Shown here: positions 8,171 to 16,324 of the stretch, one piece after another
Numbering within the stretch: the stretch's first letter is position 1
How the letters are laid out: every line of letters starts with the position of its first letter
NCBI GenBank assembly: GCA_045617725.1
Contig: JAZLJD010000005.1
Span: 1 to 26,853, forward strand
Reading direction: 5' to 3'
DNA length: 26,853 nucleotides
DNA from: JAZLJD01 sp045617725
Lineage (GTDB): Bacteria > Bacillota > Clostridia > Lachnospirales > Lachnospiraceae
Program-made: the position numbers and the translations under genes
Notes under the pieces: generated by a model
The model's database searches: none
What the model was told of the DNA's origin: nothing
What the model saw: only the letters and a program-made list of their open reading frames with translations

Positions 8171-8198
8171 AAAAAAACAGCGCCGCACTAGCGACGCT
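8171..8198 (-). terminator. Terminator of the dnaE-pfkA-rlmB-like operon
   Basis: On the minus strand AGCGTCGC, loop TAGT, GCGGCGCT, then G and seven T. The stem starts inside the last codons of the methyltransferase gene, and the TAG stop is the beginning of the loop. A strong intrinsic terminator. Confidence 0.9.
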
Positions 8199-8952
8199 GA
8201 TTGAAAGCTTCATATATGACAAGGGCTGTAGCTACGGAAGCGTTCAAACTTTCGAGCTGACCGTTCATCGGAATTCGGATACGTTCATCCGCGAGAGCCG
8301 CGGTTTCCGGCCTTAATCCGTTCCCTTCGTTGCCTATGAAAAAGGCACTGGCTTCCTTGTAGGAAGGCGCCTGATAGTCCACGCTGCCCTCAAGATAGGT
8401 TGCGTAAAGTTTCACGCCCTGTCCCTTGAGCTTCACGGCCAGTCCGGCCGCATCCTCGTAGGTTCTGACGGGCACGCGGTACATGGAACCCATGGTAGCT
8501 CGCACCACCTTCGGCGAAAAAAGATCCACACACCCCTGCGAGCAATAGACGCAGGTTACGCCGGCTCCCTCGGCGGTCCTTAGAATGGTTCCCATGTTTC
8601 CGGGGTCCTGAATGTCCTCCAAAATCAAGATGAGAGGAACTGCCCGCTCATTCACGGGAAGCTGCTTCATGCGGACCACAAACAGGATGCCCTGTGGCGT
8701 TACGGTATCGGCCACCTTCATGAACACGTCGGACGAAAGGGTTTCATACCCCTTGCGTTTCAGGGTCAGCAACATGTCCTTCGGGATCTCAAAGCCTTGG
8801 GAAATATAGATTTCTTCGATTAATTCTTCAGGTACTTCACGGCACAGCCTGAGTCCCTCCACCACGTAGAGGCAACTCTGGCGACGCTCCCTGCTTTTAC
8901 CAAGGAGCAGCTTCAGCCGCTTCACTCTTGCATTGTCCAAACTGGTAATCAA
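8188..8952 (-). CDS. SpoU/TrmH-family RNA 2'-O-methyltransferase
   Basis: Methylates a ribose 2'-OH in rRNA or tRNA using S-adenosylmethionine. The product is about 254 residues: an N-terminal substrate-binding domain (ITSLDNARVKRLKLLLGK..., about 1-95) and a SPOUT knot domain with the three SpoU motifs, EDIQDPGNMGTILRTAEG, FFIGNEGNGLRPE and IPMNGQLESLNASVATALV. It is the RlmB/TsnR-like branch; the exact target nucleotide is unknown. I choose TTG at 8952 as the start because AGAGG (overlapping the pfkA TAG stop) sits seven bases upstream and the protein then begins M-ITSLDNARVK as relatives do. A GTG at 8961 is also in frame but only one base from that site. It is the last gene of the dnaE-pfkA operon. 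Confidence 0.9.
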   Translation of the reverse strand: MITSLDNARVKRLKLLLGKSRERRQSCLYVVEGLRLCREVPEELIEEIYISQGFEIPKDMLLTLKRKGYETLSSDVFMKVADTVTPQGILFVVRMKQLPVNERAVPLILILEDIQDPGNMGTILRTAEGAGVTCVYCSQGCVDLFSPKVVRATMGSMYRVPVRTYEDAAGLAVKLKGQGVKLYATYLEGSVDYQAPSYKEASAFFIGNEGNGLRPETAALADERIRIPMNGQLESLNASVATALVIYEAFNQRR

Positions 8953-8963
8953 ATCGCACACCT

Positions 8964-9935
8964 CTATGCAAGTACGCGGGAAATATCGTACTGATACTGC
9001 GGAATCTCTTTCTTCATCAGAAGTGCCTCTTCCATGTCGATATCCGTAAAGTCACCGCCGGAATAAGCAACTACGCGATTGTTTTTGCCCTTGCACAAGA
9101 TATCGGCCGCATACGCGCCCATGATGGAGGCAAAGTAACGGTCCTTACAGGTCGGGCTTCCACCACGCTGCATGTATCCCAAAATGGTTGCACGGGTCTC
9201 AATACCGGTGGCGGCCTCAATACGACGCGCCATGGAAGTGGAATGTCCGATTCCCTCGGCATTGATGATGATGTGGTGTGTCTTACCGCGACGACGGTTA
9301 TTGATGATATTGTCTACAAGGCTCTGCTCGTTATAATCATACTTCTCAGGCAAAAGAATATCCTCGGCACCGTTGGCAACGCCGCACCAAAGTGCGATGT
9401 AGCCGGCATTACGACCCATAACTTCGATGATGGAACATCTCTCATGAGAGGAGGATGTATCACGAACCTTGTCAATTGCAAGCATGGCCGTATTAATGGC
9501 GGTATCAAAACCGATGGTATAATCGGTACATGCAATATCGAGGTCAATGGTTCCCGGAATACCGATTACGTTAATGCCCTGTCTGGAAAGTGCCAGAGCA
9601 CCGCGGTAGGAACCGTCTCCACCGATAACAACCAATCCGTCTATACCGTGCTTACGGCACACCTCAGCACCCTTCTTCTGTCCTTCTTCCGTAAGGAAAT
9701 CCAGGCATCGGGCCGTACCGAGAACCGTACCGCCGCGTTGGATAATATCCGATACGTTCTTGCGTTCCATATCAAAAATCTCCTCATTCAGGAGTCCCTG
9801 ATATCCTTTGTGAATGCCCTTTACATTCACCCCTTCTGACAGGGCCTTACGAACCACCGCACGAATTGCGGCGTTCATTCCGGGGGCATCGCCACCGCTT
9901 GTAAGTACGCCTATCGTCTTTATTTCACTTGACAT
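8964..9935 (-). CDS. pfkA: ATP-dependent 6-phosphofructokinase
   Basis: Phosphorylates fructose 6-phosphate in glycolysis. The 323-residue product has the standard PfkA length and motifs: TSGGDAPGMNAAIRAVV at 12-28, VIGGDGSYRGA at about 103-113 (the GGDGS ATP-binding motif), GIPGTIDLDIACTDYTIGFD with the catalytic TID aspartate, and MGRNAGYIAL. In E. coli and Bacillus enzymes the segment reads TIDNDI; here the asparagine is leucine, a variant I recall in clostridial PFKs. The glycine after GGDG rather than a GGDD pattern supports ATP, not pyrophosphate, as donor. AGGAG precedes the ATG by seven bases. It lies 25 bases after dnaE and is presumably co-transcribed with it. Confidence 0.96.
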   Translation of the reverse strand: MSSEIKTIGVLTSGGDAPGMNAAIRAVVRKALSEGVNVKGIHKGYQGLLNEEIFDMERKNVSDIIQRGGTVLGTARCLDFLTEEGQKKGAEVCRKHGIDGLVVIGGDGSYRGALALSRQGINVIGIPGTIDLDIACTDYTIGFDTAINTAMLAIDKVRDTSSSHERCSIIEVMGRNAGYIALWCGVANGAEDILLPEKYDYNEQSLVDNIINNRRRGKTHHIIINAEGIGHSTSMARRIEAATGIETRATILGYMQRGGSPTCKDRYFASIMGAYAADILCKGKNNRVVAYSGGDFTDIDMEEALLMKKEIPQYQYDISRVLA

Positions 9936-9960
9936 ATTTATCTCCTATCTGCCCTTTGGG

Positions 9961-12900
9961 CTAAACAAGTTTCACATTCTCTGCGCCGTATTTCTGCTTC
10001 AGCTGCTCCATCAGCACATCATTGGCCTTGATGGTTTCGTTTTTGGTGAAATGCAGCATCTTCTTTGTTGCTCTGTCATACAGACTGATGGTATCCGGTC
10101 CGTCGCTTTCCTTAAACATCTCCCGAAGCTCCGGCACGGCTGTATGCAGCTCGTCCTCGTTCGCAAACTGAATCCAAAGATGTCTCGAAAGCTCCCCGAT
10201 ATCCGTGATTTTGGAAGCAATCAAAACAGAATCCTGATCCTCTTTACATTGAACGCGGCCCTCAATCAGTACCTTCTGATCAACCATGGTCAATGCCCCA
10301 TAGGCATCGAGAACCTTCGGAAATACGGTAACTTCCACGGTTCCCACCAAATCTTCAAGCGTGATATACGCCATTGCCTTGTCGTTCTTCGTGTACTTGA
10401 TCTTTTTGTCAATGATTATACCACCAACGGTGACATATGTATTGTCTTTTACCCTGCTGGCACCGGTTTCCTCATCCACGACGAAATCCGATGTCTTGTT
10501 GGTAATACTTTTATCAAGAAGGCCCTGGTATTCCTCAAGCGGATGACCGCTTACGTACACGGAAAGAACCTCTTTTTCAAAGGCCAAAAGCAATTCCTTC
10601 GGATATTCACCTACCGGTGGAAGCTTAATTTCGAAATCCGCCTTGTGTTCCTCGGGAACGATGTCGAAGAGGGACATCTGTCCGGCCATGCTGGTTTTAT
10701 TGTCATGTGCTTCCTGGTCCATAACCTGCACATAGATGCTCATCAGCTGCTTTCTGGTTCCGTCGAAGGAATCGAACGCACCGGCCTTAATGAAGTTCTC
10801 AACCGCGCGCTTATTCACGCCGCCTTCCACGCTTCTCACCACAAAATCCTTAAGATTCTTGAACGGCCCGCGTGCGGCCCTCTCTGCCAGAATGCTGTCA
10901 ATTACAGTAACACCGACGCTCTTAATGGCGGTCAGGCCAAAACGAATACTGTCACCCACTGCTGTGAATCCGGCCTCCGATTCGTTGATGTCGGGAGGCA
11001 GAATCTGAATGCCCTGGTTACGGCAGGACAGAATGTATTCGGACACCTTCGTAGAATTATCAATGACGGAGTTCATGAGTGCCGCCATAAATTCTACCTT
11101 ATAATAGTATTTTAAGAATGCGGTCTGGTAGGAAACCACCGCATAAGCTGCTGCATGGGACTTGTTAAAAGCGTATTTGGCGAAATCCATCATGGTATCG
11201 TAGATTCCGTTGGCAACGTCCGCGGGAATGCCCTTGCTCACACAACCGGGCACGCCTTCGCTCTCGTTACCGTGTACGAAATTCTCACGCTCTACCTCCA
11301 TGACATGCTGCTTTTTCTTACTCATGGCACGTCTTACGAGGTCGCTTCGGCCCATCGTGTAACCGCCCAGGTCACGTACGATCTGCATAACCTGCTCCTG
11401 ATATACGATACAACCGTAGGTTGCCTCCAAAATGGGTTTCAGTTGCGGGCAGACATAGCGAATATTCTCGGGATGGTTTTTGCCCTCGATATACTTGGGA
11501 ATGAAATCCATGGGGCCCGGTCTGTAGAGAGAAATTCCGGCCGTCATATCCTCGAGGCCCTGCGGACGAAGTTCACGCATGAAGCTCTTCATACCGGAAC
11601 TTTCAAGCTGGAATATACCGTCACACTTGCCGGTTCCGATGTATTCAAACACCTTCGGGTCCGCGTAGTCGATGTGGTCGATATCAAGATGAAGCTCCGG
11701 ATGCTCGCGATTAATCGTTTCAACGGCATCATGAATAACCGTCAGCGTACGAAGCCCCAAAAAGTCCATCTTAAGAAGACCCAGCTCCTCCAGAGTGGTC
11801 ATCGTATACTGCGTGGTGATGCAATCCTCCGTACCGCGTGACAGAGGCACAAATTCATCTGCTGCCTTCGGGCAAATAACAACTCCGGCCGCATGCATGG
11901 ATGTATGACGCGGCAAGCCTTCCAGCTTACGACACATATCCAGCATGTAACGGATCTGCTCGTCGCTATCGTAGCGGGCTTTCAGTTCCGGATTCATCTT
12001 AAGTGCCCCGTCTATCGTAATTCCGAGTTCGTTCGGAATCATTTTGGCAATTTCATCGGTCTGTGCGTAGCTGATATCGAGTGCACGGCCGACATCACGA
12101 ATCACACCCTTGGCCAAAAGCGTACCAAAGGTAACAATCTGAACCACCTTCTCCTTACCATACTTACGACCGACATAATCGATTACTTCCTGCCGTCTTG
12201 CATAGCAGAAATCCACGTCGATATCGGGCATGGTAACTCGCTCCGGGTTTAAGAATCGCTCAAACAGAAGCTGATTCTTTATGGGGTCGATATTGGTTAT
12301 ATGAAGACAGTACGCGACAATGGAGCCGGCACCCGAACCACGACCGGGTCCGACCGGAATTCCATGTTCCCTCGCATAGTTGATAAAGTCCCAGACAATC
12401 AGGAAATAATCCACATATCCCATGTGCTTGATAACGCCCAGCTCATAGTTCATACGCTGATGCATCGGTCCCTCGGAAGGACATATACAGGTATACTCCT
12501 CCGGGTAACGTTCCTTCATACCGTTCTCGCACAGATACTCAAGGTACGTCTCGGAAGTGAAGCCCTCCGGCACATCGAAATGCGGCAGTTTCGTGTCGCC
12601 AAAAACAATCTCTACGTTGCAACGCTCCGCAATCGCGACGGTGTTGTCAATCGCCTCCAGGGCATACGGGAACAGCTCCCGCATCTCGGCTTCGCTCTTG
12701 ACATAGTACTGGCCGCCTTCGTAACGCATACGGTCCTCGTCGGTTACTTTTTTGCCTGTCTGAATGCATAACAGAATGTCGTGTGCCTCTGCATCCTCCG
12801 CATAGGTGTAGTGGCAGTCGTTCGTAGCCACCAGCGGAATGTGAAGCTCGCGACTCATCTTCATCAGTTCCATATTGACGGTACGCTGTTCGGGTATACC

Positions 12901-13434
12901 GTGGTCCTGAAGCTCCAAATAGTAGTTCCCGGCGCCAAAGCACTCCTGATAGCGAAGGGCGCACCGGCGTGCCTCATCCAAAAGGCCCTTCTGGATATCA
13001 CGTTGCACCTCGCCTGCAAGGCAGGCCGAAAGACAGATGATGCCCTCGTGGAATTCCTTTAATACCTCCATGTCGACACGGGGTTTATAGTAATAGCCCT
13101 CGGTAAAACCACGGGATACAATCTTGCAAAGATTCGCATAGCCCTGATTATTTTCGGCCAGCAAAATAAGGTGGTAATAACGATCATCACCACCGGTAAG
13201 TTCCTTGTCGAAACGCGAATCGGGTGCCACATAGACCTCGCAGCCGATAATGGGCTTGATTCCGGCTGCCTTGCAGGCCTTGTAGAAATCAATCGCGCCA
13301 AACATAACGCCGTGGTCCGTAATTGCTCCGGCCGTCATGCCCAGCTCCTGCAGGCGTTTCACGTATTCGCTTATTTTGTTGGAGCCGTCCAAAAGGCTGT
13401 ATTCCGTATGGACATGCAAATGAGTAAATGCCAT
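9961..13434 (-). CDS. dnaE: DNA polymerase III alpha subunit (DnaE)
   Basis: Replicative DNA polymerase subunit. The 1157-residue product carries an N-terminal PHP domain starting HLHVHTEYSLLDG with intact histidines, the C-family polymerase core with PDIDVDF near residue 403 and KMDFLGLRTL near 555 (the three catalytic aspartates match the E. coli spacing), a helix-hairpin-helix region (GLTAIKSVGVTVIDS), the internal beta-clamp binding motif QMSLFD near 915, and a C-terminal OB fold (YVTVGGIIIDKKIKYTKNDK). No intein or frameshift is seen. The ATG has AGGAGACGGG upstream. It heads the dnaE-pfkA-methyltransferase operon. Clostridia usually also have PolC, which is not in this window. A structured repeat lies just upstream (13459-13569). 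Confidence 0.97.
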   Translation of the reverse strand: MAFTHLHVHTEYSLLDGSNKISEYVKRLQELGMTAGAITDHGVMFGAIDFYKACKAAGIKPIIGCEVYVAPDSRFDKELTGGDDRYYHLILLAENNQGYANLCKIVSRGFTEGYYYKPRVDMEVLKEFHEGIICLSACLAGEVQRDIQKGLLDEARRCALRYQECFGAGNYYLELQDHGIPEQRTVNMELMKMSRELHIPLVATNDCHYTYAEDAEAHDILLCIQTGKKVTDEDRMRYEGGQYYVKSEAEMRELFPYALEAIDNTVAIAERCNVEIVFGDTKLPHFDVPEGFTSETYLEYLCENGMKERYPEEYTCICPSEGPMHQRMNYELGVIKHMGYVDYFLIVWDFINYAREHGIPVGPGRGSGAGSIVAYCLHITNIDPIKNQLLFERFLNPERVTMPDIDVDFCYARRQEVIDYVGRKYGKEKVVQIVTFGTLLAKGVIRDVGRALDISYAQTDEIAKMIPNELGITIDGALKMNPELKARYDSDEQIRYMLDMCRKLEGLPRHTSMHAAGVVICPKAADEFVPLSRGTEDCITTQYTMTTLEELGLLKMDFLGLRTLTVIHDAVETINREHPELHLDIDHIDYADPKVFEYIGTGKCDGIFQLESSGMKSFMRELRPQGLEDMTAGISLYRPGPMDFIPKYIEGKNHPENIRYVCPQLKPILEATYGCIVYQEQVMQIVRDLGGYTMGRSDLVRRAMSKKKQHVMEVERENFVHGNESEGVPGCVSKGIPADVANGIYDTMMDFAKYAFNKSHAAAYAVVSYQTAFLKYYYKVEFMAALMNSVIDNSTKVSEYILSCRNQGIQILPPDINESEAGFTAVGDSIRFGLTAIKSVGVTVIDSILAERAARGPFKNLKDFVVRSVEGGVNKRAVENFIKAGAFDSFDGTRKQLMSIYVQVMDQEAHDNKTSMAGQMSLFDIVPEEHKADFEIKLPPVGEYPKELLLAFEKEVLSVYVSGHPLEEYQGLLDKSITNKTSDFVVDEETGASRVKDNTYVTVGGIIIDKKIKYTKNDKAMAYITLEDLVGTVEVTVFPKVLDAYGALTMVDQKVLIEGRVQCKEDQDSVLIASKITDIGELSRHLWIQFANEDELHTAVPELREMFKESDGPDTISLYDRATKKMLHFTKNETIKANDVLMEQLKQKYGAENVKLV

Positions 13435-13458
13435 TCCCGTCTCCTAGAATCTATTAAG

Positions 13459-13569
13459 CTTGGCTCGTTGCCATAACATCTGTCAGGCTCCGCCCGACAG
13501 ATGATTAGCAGTCGCCAAATGTCCACTCGCGCAAGCGCGGTGTCCACTTGGCTCGTTGCCATAACAAAA
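13459..13569. repeat. Structured dispersed repeat, copy 1 (upstream of dnaE)
   Basis: Bases 13477-13569 match 26644-26736 at 88 of 93 positions. The element holds two hairpins: a 27-base hairpin at 13477-13503 (arms CATCTGTC and GACAGATG, inner GGC/GCC, loop TCC) and a 39-base imperfect hairpin at 13514-13552 (outer GCCAA/TTGGC, inner CGCGC/GCGCG), followed by TCGTTGCCATAAC. The 20-base end piece CTTGGCTCGTTGCCATAACA occurs twice here, at 13459-13478 and 13547-13566 (88 bases apart), so the unit was once tandem. It fills the whole gap between dnaE and the terminator of the HD-GYP gene. No transposase is nearby. Confidence 0.9.
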
Positions 13570-13600
13570 ATCTCCGGCCACTGCGAGGTGGCGGGAGATT
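13565..13600 (-). terminator. Terminator of the HD-GYP gene
   Basis: On the minus strand ATCTCC-GCCAC pairs with GTGGC-GGAGAT (11 pairs, one mismatch, 6-base loop), followed by TTTTTG. The stem overlaps the TAA stop of the HD-GYP gene (13599-13601), and its T-run overlaps the end of repeat copy 1. Confidence 0.88.
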
Positions 13601-14672
13601 AAATAATTTCCTTAATGAATAAATTCCGTTCCGTCGACAAATCAATGTAGGTCGAGCCGCACTTAATAGTGGGTCTGGCCAGACTGGATCTGTTGACAAA
13701 AACAATCTCCCCTTCGGCTCCGTTGTTCAGACGCACGCGGTGCTGAACAAAGGAATATACAATATTCTCGAGGAAGGTCAGAATGAACTGCGTATCGTAC
13801 TTCTGAAGACCTTCCATTTCAAACAATTCCACAACTTCAAAAGGACACATCGGCCCGCGATAGCAACGCTTCGCTGTCATCGCTTCGTATACGTCGATGA
13901 TTCCGATGAGCTTGGCAAAACGGTCGATACGGTCGCCCTGCAGGCCCAGCGGATAACCGGAACCGTCGCAGCGCTCATGATGCATCAGAACCGCATTCTT
14001 GATATGAACATTCAGATTCATATCCTTTACTATATTATAGCCTTCCAGTGCATGTGTCTTGACGATACCGAACTCCGTCTCCGTCAATCGCTCGGGCTTG
14101 TTGATGATGGCATAGTCAATCTTGATCTTGCCGATGTCATGCAGCATGGCCGCCGTGGTGGCAATCCGGGTATCGTCCTCGGAATAATGCAGCCAGTCAC
14201 AGAATACATTCGTAAGAAGCGCCACGTTCATGCAATGTGCATAAGTCGGATCGTCCGAGGTACGCATGTTCTGCAAAAGAGAAAAGACGGAAATATTGTC
14301 TTCCTTGGAATTCCAAATCTCCTCAAACAGGTTCCATACCTTGTCAGTGTTGAATTCCTCAGCGCCATTGGCAACATTGTCAAGGATGCCGGTGAAATCG
14401 GCCACTGCCTCGTCAAAGGTCTGTCTGAATACGCGAAAAGAAGGCTGCTCTCGCATCCTTTCAAATACAGATTTCTCTGTTTCCTTCGTCACCAAACCGT
14501 CAACGATTGAATCCTCCACACGGATGGATAAAATCGAATAGAATTCAAGACGGGTAATAGACTTGTCGGTTAAGGTCAGCCCCTTCGGAAGAATCAACTG
14601 ATTCACATAGTTATAAACATTCTCAGCTGTCACCATTCCGGGTACCAAATCAGCCGTATTTACCTTACGCAT
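13599..14672 (-). CDS. HD-GYP domain protein, probable cyclic di-GMP phosphodiesterase
   Basis: The 357-residue product has an N-terminal region of about 140 residues that begins MRKVNTADLVPGMVTAENVYN, as in many stand-alone clostridial HD-GYP proteins, and an HD-GYP domain at about 140-310. The metal motif HDIGK lies at 178-182 and HHERCDGSGYP at 231-241, with the downstream DVYEAMTAKRCYR helix; all expected metal ligands appear present. The C-terminal 50 residues look like a small beta domain (VRLNNGAEGEIVFVN). No receiver or membrane segment is present, so the input signal is unknown. Related proteins hydrolyse cyclic di-GMP or related dinucleotides; activity is inferred. It has a consensus promoter at 14707-14735 and a strong terminator overlapping its stop, so it is monocistronic. 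Confidence 0.92.
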   Translation of the reverse strand: MRKVNTADLVPGMVTAENVYNYVNQLILPKGLTLTDKSITRLEFYSILSIRVEDSIVDGLVTKETEKSVFERMREQPSFRVFRQTFDEAVADFTGILDNVANGAEEFNTDKVWNLFEEIWNSKEDNISVFSLLQNMRTSDDPTYAHCMNVALLTNVFCDWLHYSEDDTRIATTAAMLHDIGKIKIDYAIINKPERLTETEFGIVKTHALEGYNIVKDMNLNVHIKNAVLMHHERCDGSGYPLGLQGDRIDRFAKLIGIIDVYEAMTAKRCYRGPMCPFEVVELFEMEGLQKYDTQFILTFLENIVYSFVQHRVRLNNGAEGEIVFVNRSSLARPTIKCGSTYIDLSTERNLFIKEII

Positions 14673-14706
14673 TTCGAATTCTCCACACTACACTTTGCTA
14701 AATTTT

Positions 14707-14735
14707 ATTATAATTTTGTCGTTTTCCAATGTCAA
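14707..14735 (-). promoter_or_regulatory. Sigma-A type promoter of the HD-GYP gene
   Basis: On the minus strand TTGACA (14730-14735), a 17-base spacer and TATAAT (14707-14712), both boxes perfect. It is divergent from the metK promoter about 75 bases away. Confidence 0.9.
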
Positions 14736-14810
14736 TTTACTAATGGAAACAAAATTGCTTTCGGCACTAATTACCTATAACGAATCCTATTAACTGTTAA
14801 TTATAACAAC

Positions 14811-14839
14811 TTGACAGTCCGAAACCGTAGTAGTATGGT
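14811..14839 (+). promoter_or_regulatory. Promoter of metK
   Basis: TTGACA (14811-14816), a 17-base spacer and TATGGT (14834-14839) lie about 25 bases before the riboswitch aptamer, so transcripts would begin just before the aptamer. The bases between the HD-GYP and metK promoters are AT-rich, with nothing else recognised. Confidence 0.75.
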
Positions 14840-14861
14840 TATTTTGCTAATTAAATAGTCG

Positions 14862-14975
14862 CTTCTTATTCAGAGTGGTGGAGATACATAGGATCGATGA
14901 AGCCACGGCAACCCCGCTTGCGGAAGGTGCCTGCCTGAGCGATGTGCTTTTTGGCACAGTCGAACAATAAGAGGA
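14862..14975 (+). ncRNA. SAM-I riboswitch (S-box) aptamer
   Basis: The leader shows the S-box layout: P1 arms CTTCTTATT (14862-14870) and AATAAGAGG (14966-14974), the kink-turn and conserved core AGAGTGGTGGAGA, GATGAAGCCACGGCAACC, P3 (CCGC-TTG-CGG), the conserved AAGGTGCC and a P4 region ending GGCAC. It precedes metK, the S-adenosylmethionine synthetase gene, which is a typical target. On SAM binding P1 is stable and the terminator at 14992-15015 forms. Without SAM, the 3' arm of P1 (ATAAGAGGA) can instead pair with TCCGCTTAT of the terminator stem at eight of nine positions and act as the antiterminator. Confidence 0.95.
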
Positions 14976-14991
14976 TTGAATTGCCACTCAG

Positions 14992-15015
14992 TCCGCTTAT
15001 GAAGCGGATTTTTTT
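14992..15015 (+). terminator. Regulated terminator of the SAM-I riboswitch
   Basis: TCCGCTT, loop ATG, AAGCGGA: a perfect 7-pair stem followed by seven T. It lies 17 bases after the aptamer and about 100 bases before the metK start. The remaining leader (15016-15118) holds a small hairpin GCACC-ACTAA-GGTGC at 15073-15088 and the metK ribosome site. Confidence 0.92.
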
Positions 15016-15118
15016 ATGGTACAGGGTGGGATGTTCGAAGAACGAAGCAATCCGTTGTATCATCAAGTTGTAAAGCACCACTAAGGTGCAGGAAATATTT
15101 ATGAAAGGAATTGATTTT

Positions 15119-16300
15119 ATGGAAAAGTATTTATTTACTTCTGAATCCGTAACGGAAGGCCATCCCGACAAGGTCTGCGATGCCATTTCCGACGCAATCC
15201 TGGATGCCTGCATGGCACAGGATCCGTACAGCCGCGTTGCCTGCGAGACTGCAGCCTGCACCGGCTTCGTACTTGTTACCGGTGAGATTACCACCAAGGC
15301 TCAGCTGGATGTGCCTGCCATCGTTCGCAGCACGGTCAATGAGATTGGTTACAATGATGCCCGTACCGGCTTCGACGGCAATACCTGTGCCGTTATGGTC
15401 GCACTCGATCAGCAGTCTGCCGATATCGCCATGGGCGTTGACAAGGCTCTGGAGGCCAAAGAGGGATCCATGACCGACGAGCTTGATACAGGTGCCGGCG
15501 ATCAGGGTATGATGTTTGGTTACGCAACCAATGAAACCCCTGAATTTATGCCTTATCCGATTGCTCTTGCTCACAAGCTTGCCTTAAAGCTTACCGAGGT
15601 TCGTAAGAACGGTACCCTTAAGTACCTTCGTCCCGATGGTAAGAGCCAGGTATCCGTAGAGTACGATGAGAACGGCAAGCCGTTCCGTCTGGAGGCGGTT
15701 GTACTTTCCACCCAGCATGATGAGGATGTTACCCAGGAACAGATTCATGCAGACATTAAGAAGTACGTATTTGATGAGGTTCTTCCCAAGGAGCTCATCG
15801 ATGACAAGACCAAGTTCTTCATCAACCCGACCGGCCGTTTCGTAATCGGTGGACCGCACGGTGATGCCGGTCTTACAGGTCGTAAGATTATCGTAGATAC
15901 CTACGGTGGATACGCTCGTCACGGCGGCGGTGCTTTCTCCGGCAAGGATTGCACCAAGGTAGACCGTTCCGCAGCTTATGCAGCACGTTATGTTGCACTG
16001 AACATCGTTGCTTCCGGTCTTGCCGACAAATGCGAGATTCAGCTTTCCTACGCAATCGGTGTTGCACATCCCACTTCCATCATGGTTGACACCTTCGGTA
16101 CCGGTAAGCTTTCCGATGAACGTCTTGTTGAGATCATTCGTGAGAACTTCGACTTACGTCCCGCAGGAATCATCAAGATGCTGAACCTTCGTCGTCCGAT
16201 TTACAAGCAGACTTCCGCTTACGGTCACTTCGGTCGTCTCGACCTTAATCTTCCCTGGGAGCAGCCCGACAAGGCTGAGGTCCTTAAGAAGTATCTGTAA
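15119..16300 (+). CDS. metK: S-adenosylmethionine synthetase
   Basis: Makes S-adenosylmethionine from methionine and ATP. From the ATG at 15119 the product is 393 residues and starts MEKYLFTSESVTEGHPDKVCD, exactly as the family does. Motifs include GHPDK (ATP site), GAGDQGMMFGYA and the phosphate-binding GGGAFSGKD, and the length is normal for MetK. An upstream in-frame ATG at 15086 would add 11 residues, but AAAGGAAT ten bases before 15119 and the family N-terminus favour the shorter form. The gene is alone behind its riboswitch and convergent with the AraC-type gene, with a perfect palindrome between them. Confidence 0.97.
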   Translation: MEKYLFTSESVTEGHPDKVCDAISDAILDACMAQDPYSRVACETAACTGFVLVTGEITTKAQLDVPAIVRSTVNEIGYNDARTGFDGNTCAVMVALDQQSADIAMGVDKALEAKEGSMTDELDTGAGDQGMMFGYATNETPEFMPYPIALAHKLALKLTEVRKNGTLKYLRPDGKSQVSVEYDENGKPFRLEAVVLSTQHDEDVTQEQIHADIKKYVFDEVLPKELIDDKTKFFINPTGRFVIGGPHGDAGLTGRKIIVDTYGGYARHGGGAFSGKDCTKVDRSAAYAARYVALNIVASGLADKCEIQLSYAIGVAHPTSIMVDTFGTGKLSDERLVEIIRENFDLRPAGIIKMLNLRRPIYKQTSAYGHFGRLDLNLPWEQPDKAEVLKKYL

Positions 16301-16324
16301 GAAATATAGATATGGACATAAACG

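Noticed and set aside
9814..11115. 433-codon plus-strand open frame antisense to dnaE and pfkA
   Set aside because: It lies opposite well-recognised genes, its product has no recognisable domain, and long antisense frames are expected from the codon usage here. The same holds for open frames antisense to lysS, dusB, pfkA and the hybrid kinase.
13371..13562. Small minus-strand frame beginning MATSQVDTALARVDIW across repeat copy 1
   Set aside because: The second copy of the repeat is 95% identical, but its open frame there is in a different phase, so the sequence is not conserved as protein.
13459..13569. CRISPR-like array
   Set aside because: The repeated 20-base piece occurs only twice, 88 bases apart, the sequence between is itself the dispersed repeat and not a unique spacer, and no cas gene is present.
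15086..15118. Upstream in-frame ATG for metK adding 11 residues
   Set aside because: It lies in the leader beside a small hairpin, lacks a good ribosome site, and the extension is not part of the MetK family.
14866..15297. 143-codon minus-strand frame across the riboswitch and the start of metK
   Set aside because: It is antisense to the riboswitch and metK, with no recognisable product.
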